From Adiantum capillus-veneris (lineage: Eukaryota; Streptophyta; Polypodiopsida; Polypodiales; Pteridaceae), in the NCBI GenBank assembly GCA_014529385.2, contig CM043959.1:6820966-6884965 (forward strand): a stretch of DNA of 64,000 nt, read 5' to 3'. A program made the position numbers and the translations under genes. This document shows positions 10,197-20,441 of the stretch, one piece after another. The notes under the pieces are model-generated. The model was not told the DNA's origin. It did not search any database and was given only the letters and a program-made list of their open reading frames with translations. How positions within the stretch are numbered: position 1 is the first letter of the stretch; each line of letters opens with the position of its first letter.

Positions 10197-13100
10197 ATGA
10201 ACCTTAGATCCGGCCATGTAATAGGAAATCAAGGCCTATTTGGAGAAAACACCAATAGAGTATCCACTGAAGAAAGCGTAAATCAAGGCAATTCCTTGCA
10301 CACAATTCATGAAGAAGTCTCGGACACTTTTTCATATTCAACATCCAAAATGTCTTCTTACTTGACTCACTCGGAAACCAGAATGACAATGCGCTACAAG
10401 CATATCCTCTCTTTTTACAAGACTAATCATCATGGAGCCCAAGTTTACTTGGATCCTAACGAAGAGTATGCTATTTGCATTGATGATCATGGTATTGAGT
10501 TCGAAGAAGAAGTTAGGGCCAACAAACAAGGAAAATTGTACATGGATCGAAACGGAACTCAATATGTACAGGTTGAAAATCCTAATGTGATAGACAAATG
10601 GGGATTAGAAGTAAACACTATAATCCCAGATATGTCAGCAAGAGAAGGACCACCAACTTTGGAATTCGAGGGATACGATCAAGTAGACTTGAAGCCTTTG
10701 AAACGGCTTAGTACGGATAATGCTAGGATCGGAGTCTATTGTTGGAAAGATAGAAACATAAAGGATCTTTTGTGGACTTCTCATGCTAGACCAGGACAAT
10801 TAAACAACCATGAAGATAATCTATATCTTCAAAATCAAAGATAAGGGATCTACGGATCTACCAACTTACTTGTTTAGGGATTGTTATAATAACAACTTTG
10901 TTATGATGACTCCTGAGGAGGTAGAACAAACCAAATACCAGGGGTATTCCATACGAGAGTGGATATTGGGTCAAGGACCAGAAACCACTCCAAGAGATGA
11001 ACATCGTGGGAGATCATCTGAGAGTAATGTGAAGAAACCAGAAACCACCTCATCACGTAGAAAAATGGGTGACACTAAGGCTAGCCAAGGGCTACATGAG
11101 TCACTATTTCCAACAGACTGGTTTGAAGAACTAGGAACATGACCAACTCCCAGAAGACTTGGGGTTGAACCGAATAGACGTGTCAGACCAGTTGATTTTC
11201 AAAAATGGGTCAGGAAATACAGTGGATCAGGGGATCCATATGACCACTTAGCAAGCTTCAAGAAAGTGCTAAGAGAAGAGCGTATATTCAATTTCCATAC
11301 TCAATTAGAAGGGTTTCGAATGACATTAGAAGGAAAATCTTTGACATGGTTCCAAAACATTCAACCAAGGTCAATCATGGATTTGAATACATTAGCTCAA
11401 GGATTTGTAGCTGCTTGTTCTAAAATCGGGATTAAACATAATACGGTAGCTCAAATCTACAGCTTTAAACAAAAACATGGTGATTATGTTAAGGATTGTG
11501 TAACTCGAATGAAACAATACATTGCCAGATGCCCAGAGATGGAGATACCTGCAGAGGAGCGACTTGTTTCATTGTTTCTGGAGGGACCGCTAAACAAAGA
11601 ACTTCATGCTATACTCTATAGTAAAAAGCATACAACCCTAGAGGCGTGTGTGTCTGATGATATCGACCTAGGAGGCAATTGTGAGATCTTTAATGAAGAT
11701 TATGTCCCTAAGGATAATCAAAACAAGAAGACTGCATCCACAAAACCAGCATAAGTAGGAACGGCTGCTGCGGCACCACTCTCAGCCATAAAAGATATGC
11801 TAAAAAGGATGAATGACATGATGAATAATATGAAAAAAGCACCTATGAGAGGACCAGGACAGGGGATATCCCCACAAGGACAACCAATTAGGCCACAAAA
11901 ATGGTGTGCAATCGAGGGTAAATGGATCAACCACGAGACTCAAGAGTGCTACTTCAGACCAAAGTATGATGGGAATGTTCAGTACGTGCCCATGAGGCCA
12001 CAAGGACAACCCATGTACAGATATCAGCCTAATATGGCTCAAGTTCAAAGACCACCAATGGGTATGGAGAGACCTCAAACTGTGTTGGGACAACAAACTC
12101 CTTATCCAGGACATAATGCGGTACCTGCAAAGTACATGCACTCAGAAGCAGTCATAGATGAACAAGCATTAGTGCCTGTTACACCCTATGCAAAGTCTAG
12201 TCCATCTACAGTAATGGTACAGGGAGATTGGTATAATACACACCCACCACCAATGGAGAAAACCATGACTTATGCTCCACCAGAGCTCGCACCTATGTAT
12301 TATGTTGCTAATCAAGGTGTCAGACCTCCCATGGGAAGACCCATGATGAAGCCCAGAACAAGAAACTATCATAACTGGGGTGCCGATGACCATTGGAAAA
12401 ACGAATGTCCAGAGCCTGACAAAAACCTCAAACCGATTGAAGCCTATTGCATACAATGTTGCAAAAAGGGAGGACACTTTCCGGAAGATTGTCTTAAGAA
12501 TCCTTTGAACAAGGGAAAAACTATAGTCAACGTAGTCCAAGTGATGCCTAGTAGCTCATTAGAGAGCGAACCAATTGTTCCAATCAAGGTAATCACTAGA
12601 GCCCAGGCAAAGAAAAAGAAACACGATTCCTCTGATGATTCAGAGAACACAAAAGTTTCTTCTCAAAGAATCAAAAGGAGCAGAAGCAAAAGATATGAGA
12701 TGAGAAAACAAAAACAACGGGTTGAAAACAAAGAGAAAGCAAAAATTCCAGCCGAGGACAAGTCGAAAGAAATTGGTAGTGAATTCAAGGAAACAACCGT
12801 GAAATTGGGAGGATCCATTCTGGTTGATAAAATTTTTGAGCCTATTAACGCCGCCTTGGAAGCCTACCAAGCAGGACTTAAAGCGGGCCAAAACATGGAA
12901 AACAAAATGGAAAAACTATCCATCTCTAGACATGGAAGCAGCAAAGCTCGAAGCTTATCAAAATTTGGTAAGAATCACGCAAGAAATGCTGGATAAACAG
13001 AAACCCAAGCTTGAAAGTATTGCAAAACCGGAAGAGCTTGCGGTAGAAGAAACGAAAGCAAAATCCGATGTGGTGGCTGAACCCCACCTTGAAACAAATG

Positions 13101-13590
13101 AACCAGAGCTCATAGTGCCGGATAGTGAAGATGCCTTAGACGGAATTCCATTTGTGTCCAGGAAGACTGGCCATGACACTTATGGGAAAAGGTAAGGGAG
13201 ATCAATGATGGGAGCCTAACCTTCAATTCGGCTCTTATAGAGGAAGTCTCGTTGGATAACCTACCATCTGATATAAACATTGATATACAATCCTTATATG
13301 GGGATTTCGGATCAGAGGCTTCATGGATATCTAAACCAATGACATTAAAAACATTACCTTCTTACTTGGGAGATAACGAAGATGAGTCTATCATTTGCAA
13401 AACCACTCAAGTCAAAAGAGCCAAACAGACCCTAGAAGTAGATAACATTCATTCAATCATGTCTACATCTATCCAATGCACTCTTACTTTGGGGGAACTG
13501 TTGAAACTCAGGCCATACTTATGGAATGATCTACAGAAAATCCTAGAAAAGGTGGGGATAACGGGGTTAATCTCTAAGAATCTGGGAAAC
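10197..13590 (+). pseudogene. Decayed gag polyprotein of the Tat/Athila-like element
   Basis: The frame starts with MNLRSGHVI, a typical opening of plant Tat/Athila gag. A retrotransposon gag (capsid) domain lies at about 11190-11650 (WVRKYSGSGDPYDHLASFKK, FQNIQPRSI). A proline-, glutamine- and methionine-rich linker precedes two zinc-knuckle positions near 12370-12500. The first (NYHNWGADDHWKNEC) has lost both leading cysteines; the second (CIQCCKKGGHFPEDC) keeps the C and H residues with one extra residue. A lysine-rich segment follows. The frame is broken by shifts near 10800-10845, 12930 and 13180 and by stops at 11140 and 11752. Confidence 0.8.
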
Positions 13591-13600
13591 TGAAAAAAAA

Positions 13601-14569
13601 GAAACGGAATACAAAGAGATACGATCAGTTCCTATGAGCAAGGTCAGAGAATATTATGAAGGGGAAGAAGGAAACACTACCCTCCCAATGAAATATAATG
13701 ACATTGAAACCATGGCAATACTGGATAGTGGAGCTGGCATAGACATAGCCACTAAAGCAGTATGGGAATCTTGGGGACAGCCAGCCATTAGACAAACGTG
13801 AATGAAATTGCAGTTGGCTGACGGACACATTGAAATACCACTAGGGCTACTAGAAAAAGTGATAGTCAACTCCTGTGGAATTGAATATCATCACACTTTT
13901 TCCATAGTAGACGTTGGAAAAATACTCAACTATGAAATCATATTGGGAAGACCTTTCATGCGACAGGTACAACTTATACAAGATTGAGAAAACGACTATC
14001 TATACTTGAAGCAAGTGGGATCTATAACAAGAGTCAATCTAAAAGACCACACCTATAGAGATGTCTTTAAGACACCCATCCAAGAGTTTGATTCAGTCTC
14101 TTCGGCTGAAACTAAACTTCCATCTTGGCTAAACAAAGACACTCCTATTTGGATGTGCGGAGCTTCAAAAAACGGAAGCTTAAGACGAGAGGAATGTATC
14201 CTAGAAAGGGACTGTACAGACGAAGCCTACATACCTGAACCCTTTCTAGAGCATTTATTCAAACCATTCGAGTGGACTCAAATTTTAGCGACAATGGATG
14301 TATGTGTGAATACGTCTATGCCTACTCAATTTTGCAATGAGGATGGCTACGACATAATTCCCATCCAAATGATGTCAGTCCTTAACATTGAAAATAAGGA
14401 TGAGGAAACAAAGGACTTGATGAAAGCTCAACAAGTCTTTTCTGATCTCTATTACGATGCAACTGATGAGTTGGATGAACACTCAACTACCTCCGAAGAG
14501 TCGGGATTCGAAAAAGAACATATGAGAGCTCAACTACTCTTAAGGGGAAGGGAGGAAAAGTTTTTTTGA
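13601..14569 (+). pseudogene. Decayed retropepsin (DSG type) and downstream spacer
   Basis: The aspartic protease that matures the retrotransposon polyprotein is seen here. AILDSGAGIDIATKAVWES at about 13715-13770 carries the DSG active site, and EIILGRPFMR near 13935-13965 matches the second conserved block (ILG). Stops at 13799 and 13985 and a frameshift at the A-run near 13592 separate it from gag. The rest, to 14569, is an acidic spacer of unknown role, as is usual between protease and RT in Tat-like elements. Confidence 0.8.
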
Positions 14570-15032
14570 CTTTCCAAACCAGAAATCAAGAAGACAAAAA
14601 TGGTATAGAAGAAAGAGGGACACTAAAATTGTGAAAGCACAACCTATGCCATCAGTCTAGAGTAAAACAAAATTCCTGATGCAGATAGATGTCAATGATT
14701 GTGTCAAGGACAAAATAACTGGGAGATATCCTTCGAACGGAAACTCAAAAATGTCTCAGACATTGAGAAAAACAAAGAAGGATACTCAGGCGGAACATCA
14801 GGATAAAAAGACACTCATGACCAGAATCGAGCGGAAAAAGAAATATCAAGAGTTGAAAAAAGCTCTAAAAGAGATATACACCACCGAAATGGAAACCACG
14901 GAAGAGGATGGGAAGGATGTAATGCATGTTCCATCCCATTACAAAAAGTATACTCTCTGTTTGGAGGTGATAACAACATACAAGTGCCCACCTAGCCAAG
15001 GCGCCCGTTGGGTCAGCTGGCCAAAGTTTTGA
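14570..15032 (+). pseudogene. Lysine- and glutamate-rich spacer remnant after the protease
   Basis: An open reading of 117 codons at 14679-15032 is rich in K, E and T and has no recognisable domain. It lies between the protease remnant and the non-coding gap before RT and probably belongs to the same polyprotein. It could also be chance reading in decayed sequence. Confidence 0.4.
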
Positions 15033-15876
15033 TGTGGTCACATTATTTTTCCGATGTTTAAGATACCAAACCCTGTAAAAGCCTAATGTCAATCGTCTAT
15101 GTCAAGTCTGAGTCAAAGATGTAATTTTTCCAGTGATGTATGTAAAGGTCCATGAGAAGTTGGCCGCCGGCCACTTTAGAAAGACCTAGGTATATAATAC
15201 ACTAAGGTTAGTGTGAAGAGGAGATTATTTTTTGAAGATAAGTGACTATTGCGTTACGCACAGAGAGCTACCTCTTTGCTCCAACTTGTAATCATCGCTT
15301 CTGTGGCTACGATAATCCAAATTCAGTTTTATTTCTTTCATTGTGTTCCTCTTACTCTGCTCTTTCATTCAAGTGTAAGCATTCAAGATTCGGTGAAGGT
15401 TTCAAACGCATTCATTTAGGCCTTAAATTGCTGTTTTGAGTGTTTATATGTGTATTTTATGTTGTTTTGACCCTAGGAGAGGCTTTAGGGACCCAAAAAC
15501 AAATCTTTATGATCATCCGTTTACTGTTTTTGCGTACTATGGGATGAACGATCGCGATCTTTGTACCTCTTCAGAATGCTGTGACAGTGATAGGATATGT
15601 TCCTGATAGTCCCCTGTAGCTTCCCGTCAAGTTTCGTGCGATTTCGATATGATTTGCATGGTGAACGGGCGTGATGACTGTAGAGCTGTGTAGAAGGACA
15701 TAGGCAGATTACTTGGCTTTAGTGCGTTTGATTTGCTTGTAGAGTTAGTAGTTGCATCTCTTCGAGTTCACTTCATTAGGATTGACACCCTAGTGAGTTT
15801 CCATGCCTCATCCGAGTCGCTTCCCCTGTATCGATAATTTTATGTTGATGCTTGAGAGCTATGTTATGGATGTCCG
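15033..15876 (+). other. Non-coding gap between protease and RT: solo LTR or element intron
   Basis: About 840 bp without a gene separates the protease part from the RT part. It contains a TATA-like box (GGTATATAATAC, near 15190) and a T/C-rich stretch at 15280-15390. A tail near 15630-15800 recalls the U5 part of the LTR at 8000-8170 (AGTTTCGT... and GATTGACA...). It may be a solo LTR or the boundary of a second element. Alternatively it is an intron, since Ogre elements are known to carry one between protease and RT. I could not define ends or splice sites. Confidence 0.45.
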
Positions 15877-17569
15877 TTGCGGCGACCCGCAAACACTCTC
15901 CAAGATCGGAAAATCATAATCGAACAACCTGTTAGGGAACTACAGAAACAAGGCGAGTCTTATGAAGGACCTAAAAACGCTAAAAGGGTAGACTTGGCTG
16001 AACCAGGAGAAGAACCTAGACCGGCTTACATTGCAAATGACCTAACAGAAGAAGAAGAAAAGATTTTGTTAAGCTTGTTAAAGGAATACCGGGATATCTT
16101 TACTTGGTCTTACAAGGATCTCAAGGGTGTTCATCCAGAAATCTGTCAACATACTATACCCATGAGAGATGATGCGAAACCAAGTAGACAGAGACTACTT
16201 ATAACGAAACATTTGCTAGGAAGATCAAAGAAGAGATTGAAAAACTAAAGGAAGCTGAATTCATTTACGAAATTGTTGGGTGTCCCCAATTGTGGTAGTA
16301 CCTAAGAAGAATGGGAAATTACGAGTGTGCGTTAATCTCAAAAAAGTGAATGCAGCTACCATTAGAGACAACTTTCCTCTTCCGATAACGGAGCATGTTT
16401 TAGAACGAGTGGCAAGAAAAGAAGCTTACAGCTTCCTAGATGGCTTTTCGGGATACAATCAACTTTTGGTTGACCCAAAAGATCAGCATAAAACTGCTTT
16501 TGCAACAGAATGGGGTATATTTGCCTATCGGGTAATGCCATTTGGGTTAATTAATGCTCCAGCCACATTTTAGAGATTGATGAGCCATGATTTCAAAGAG
16601 TATCTTCGGAAATTCTTGGAAGTATACATGGATGATTTATGTGTATATTCGTCAATCCGAGCTGATCATTTTGAACACCTCAAAAAGGTATTCGAGAAAT
16701 GTAGACTTTACAGGATTTGCTTAAACCCGAAAAAGTGCACATTCATGGGAAGACAAGGGAAAATCCTTGGACACATAGTGTCTAAAAATGACATAGCTAC
16801 CGATATTGAAAAGATTCATGTCATTGCTGATTTTCCTAGACCAACAACAGTCAAAGGGGTACAAGCCTTCATGGGACATTGTGGATATTACTGACGGTTC
16901 ATCTACATGTATGCTATAATTGCAAAATCCATGTATAGCTTGATTACGCACTTTGAATGGACCGAGGCATGTCAAGAATCCTTCATGAAGCTTAAGCAAG
17001 CTCTCACCTCAGCTCCAATATTGAGAGCACCCGATTGGGATAAGGTATTCCACGTACATGTAGATGCTTCAAACTTTGCTATTGGTTGTATACTAGCCCA
17101 ACCAAGAGATGGGAAAATTGACTTTCCTATTTCTTATGCAAGCCGACAACTGAATATGGCAGAAAAGAATTACACCACCACTGAAAGAGAAGGACTAGGA
17201 ATGATCTATGCCATTAAAAAGTATAGACATTACCTATTGGCCAACAAGTTTGTGTTCTTTGTGGACCGCCAAGTTTTGTTATATTTGGTCAACAAGCCAT
17301 GCAACACAGGAAGAATAGTGAGATGGTTCCTCATTCTTCTCGAATTTGATTTCACTATGGTTGTAAAAAAAGGCACTACACATCAAAGAGCAGATCATTT
17401 GTCCAGGATTGTTTCAGGGGAATCACCTAAAGGGGTAGATGATGATCTACCAGATGCCTATTTGTTCTTTGTGGAAATGATACCTAGATGGTCTGAAAAA
17501 TTTGTGTCATTGATGACAATAGCTCAAGTGGATTCACCACTTCCTATCATGGTTGATTTAATTGAGTAA
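15877..17569 (+). pseudogene. Decayed reverse transcriptase-RNase H of a Ty3 element
   Basis: The N-terminal linker (RPAYIANDLTEEEEKILLSL, WSYKDLKGV) leads into RT at 16280. Blocks include VPKKNGKLRVCVNLKKVNAA, FLDGFSGYNQ, HKTAFATEWG and the catalytic YMDD at about 16628. RNase H follows from about 17050 (HVHVDASNFAIG, YTTTEREGLG, FFVDRQ). A frameshift near 16200-16280 and stops at 16571 and 16892 interrupt it. The sequence DDLPDA after RNase H and the overall wording resemble Ty3 elements I associate with non-flowering land plants; that is recollection, not a search. Confidence 0.85.
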
Positions 17570-18900
17570 TCGGCTATGTATCAATTACTACCTGGGAGGC
17601 TATATAAAAGAAATTGAGACGGGATATTTCTTTTATGCATTAACCCTGAAGAAAGGTATCGGTACCTAAGTCAAGCACATGTTACCATAGTAGGACTTCA
17701 CGTTGCGGAAGACCAAACTATGCAACGAATCTTAAGACTTGGAGTATTCTGGCCGACTATGAGAAGAGATGTTCGATCTTTTGTAAAAGATTGCCCTCAA
17801 TGTCAAAAACAACCACCCATTCGTCATGTGACATTGTTTCAAATGTCACCTATTCCTACGTGGAGTAACTATTTGGTTACTTACTTATCGAATTGAACAT
17901 TTCCTGAGGATATGAGTAAACACCGTCAAAGAGCAATTGAAACGGAAGCAAGAGACTATGCTCTCATTGGAAACCAATTGTATCGGAGAGGTAAGGATCA
18001 ACATTTGCGTCTTTGTGCAAATGAAAATGAGTATATTCTGATTATAGAACAAGCACATGCTGGATTAGCTGGAGGTCACTTTTCTAGTGAGACCACCGCA
18101 AAAGCAATCTTGATGGCAGGCATATGGTGGCCAACACTTTTTGCCGTTGCCAAAGAATATGTTCGAAGGTGTGATGCTTGTCAATGAGCAAAAATGCCAA
18201 CACGGATGGACAGCATGCCCTTAAAACCAATGATGGGGGCTAGAGCCTTCACAAAATGGGGTATAGATTTTGTTGGACTGATACAGCCACCTGCTTATAG
18301 AACCCAAGCTCAATATATTATTGTAGCTACGGACTATTTGACCAAGTGGACCGAGGCTAAAGCAACCCAAAAGAATGATGCCAGAATCACTGCTGCATTC
18401 TTATATGAGTATGTATTCACAAGGTATGGATTGCCAATAGAGATTTTCAGTGATCGGGGAACTCATTTCCTCAACGAGGTAATAGAGTATTTGCTTAGTG
18501 AGTTTATGGTTATCCATAACAAATCCACTCCCTATCACCCACAAGCAAACAGACGAGCTAAGCATACGAATAAAATTCTTAGCTCGGTACTGACCAAAGT
18601 GGTTAGTTTAGGAAGGACAGACTGGGAAATGAATCTCCATGCTGCTCTATGGACTTATTGAGTTTCATTCAAAATGGCTTTAAATGCTACACCCTTTAAA
18701 TTTGTTTACGGTCTTGATGCCATACTGCCAATATAATTTATATTGCCGACCTTAAGGGTAGCACAAACTCTTGAGTGGACTGGACATGAATTGTCAGAAA
18801 GACTTGAAGATTTGGAAAAGCTAGACGAGCAAAGGCTAACTGCTGTAGCTCATATCTATGCACAAAAGAGGAAACAAAAATAGTTTTTTGATTCCCGCTT
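17570..18900 (+). pseudogene. Decayed integrase with two tandem H2C2 zinc modules
   Basis: Two integrase N-terminal zinc modules follow one another in the same frame. The first at about 17640-17810 has AHVTIVGLH then FWPTMRRDV and CPQC. The second at about 18000-18187 has AHAGLAGGH then WWPTLFAVA and CDAC. Each is preceded by a similar lead-in (LYKR...LLCINPEE; LYRRGKD...LRLCANENE). The catalytic core follows: WGIDFVGL, FSDRGTHFL and HPQANRRAKHTN, in which the usual Glu of the D,D,E triad is not apparent. A decayed C-terminal part runs to about 18990. Stops occur at 17567, 17612, 17894, 18185, 18659 and beyond. Confidence 0.8.
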
Positions 18901-19073
18901 AATCACCAAAATTTTCAAGAAAGGGAGCTTAGTTCTAGTCTATTCCTTTAAGCAACACATTCCCAAGTTTAAGAAAAAGGGAAATGGACCATTTATCATT
19001 GAATATGTATCTCCAAGTGGAGCAGTAAATTGTCAACCATAGATGGTGAACCAATGGTTAATTGGATTAGTGG

Positions 19074-20393
19074 ATGTCGTTTAAAGAAATACAATTGCCA
19101 CTAACCAATGAATTGCTAGAGAGAATGCATGCAGCCAAACAAAGGAAGATCAAGCGACAACAGGTTATTGATGAAGCCCAAGAGAAAGCTAGACTTCGGG
19201 TACTCAAGCGTAAAGCTGCTCTCAAGAATCAACAGATACCGATTCCCACCAACACTTTGGAACTAGATGATCGACAATGGGAATTACCTAAAGACGCAGT
19301 TTCAACAGATGACGACTAGTTAGATGGAATGGATCTCCGCATCAAATTACAGCTCAACAATCATAGCACCAATGCTTTGGTAGACACATGAGCTAGAGTG
19401 AATGCAGTCAGTTATTCCACATACAAGAAGGTAACAAGTCAAGCATTGACCGCAGGAATAACGACAATCAAAAGATGCAACAAGAATCCGACTCCAGCAT
19501 TGAGAGTAGTCAACTTGAACGTGGTAGTACATGGATGCTCATGTCCGCATTAGTTTGTATGCTTGCCAGATGAACACATGAATGAGACGATGATTCTTGG
19601 CATTCCTTGGATGCGTACATACAAAGCAGTACCAGATTGGGATAGAAATCAGCTAAAGCTATCACTTAAAGGAGGGAAACTCATTGTTCCTATTGCACCA
19701 AGCAAAGAGGAATGGAAAAGATGCAATCAGAGGACCAATCCAAGACGCAAATCTTCTCCATCCCCTCAACAAACAAAGGCTACAAGTAGCATGCAAGGAG
19801 TCATGCAAATTTGGGTACCAAAAGCACAACTTGTGGATAAATCAAATCAGATCTGGGTGCCTAAAATTTCACCAAAGAAACAGAAGACGGTTCCAAGGAT
19901 TCGAGCACAGAATCGAGCATCTATGATCAAGGAACCTAACATGAAAAAATTTTGGAAGAAAAAGGAGCACTTATCTTCTCCACACAACGCAAAACCAATC
20001 AAAAAGTGGCGAGTTAAGTCTCAACAGACTCTCAAGAACCATGCACCAAGCAGACCGAGCTACCAATGGCGAGAAAAAGCTCGACAACCGTCTAAAGTGC
20101 TCCCCATAGCTCAAGAAATCAGCGTGCTTAAACACCCTGATGGTACTATCAAACAGAGAGCACAAAGGTTACAAGATTTTCTCTTTGGAAGACATCAACA
20201 AAAAACCTCGACATCGGAAACCCTTGAGTTAGTTACTCAAGACCCAGCTCTTGCACAACATATTGAGTTGAATTGTATTGATCTTCATATCATGGTAGAG
20301 CCAATCACGGCTATGCATAGACACAATTGTTCAACCCATGCACGCAGTCGTCCCGGAGAACGCCATCCAGGAGGGGTGGAAGGGTACTACTAA
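19074..20393 (+). pseudogene. Integrase C-terminal tail fused in frame to a retropepsin-like domain and basic tail
   Basis: One frame runs from 19074 to 20393 with three stops (19317, 19389, 19551). It starts with a basic helical tail (AKQRKIKRQQVIDEAQEKAR). An aspartic-protease-like domain follows: ALVDT at 19374-19388, where the Gly of D-T-G is now TGA, then ARVNAVSYSTY, and MILGIPWMRTYKAVPDWD at about 19595-19650, which fits the conserved ILG block. The remaining ~230 residues are basic, with a repeated QIWVPK motif. A protease-like domain downstream of integrase is unusual, because a DSG protease already lies upstream at 13.7 kb. It could be an older gag-pro remnant of another element, but the shared frame argues for one protein. 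Confidence 0.6.
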
Positions 20394-20418
20394 ATACTAA
20401 GTAATTAAGGGCAATGTT

Positions 20419-20441
20419 TGAAGAGGGAGGAAAAAGTTTCA
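20419..20441 (+). other. Polypurine tract and 3' LTR boundary
   Basis: The purine-rich run AAGAGGGAGGAAAAAG lies 26 bases downstream of the last stop of the protease-like ORF. TGTTAACGTGTG at 20442 is a plausible LTR start. This is where a plus-strand Ty3 element would place its PPT. Confidence 0.5.

Noticed and set aside
19074-20393. Pararetrovirus (caulimovirid) insertion, because of a protease-like domain out of the usual Ty3 order
   Set aside because: No movement protein or coat protein was seen, and the frame follows an integrase, which caulimovirids lack.
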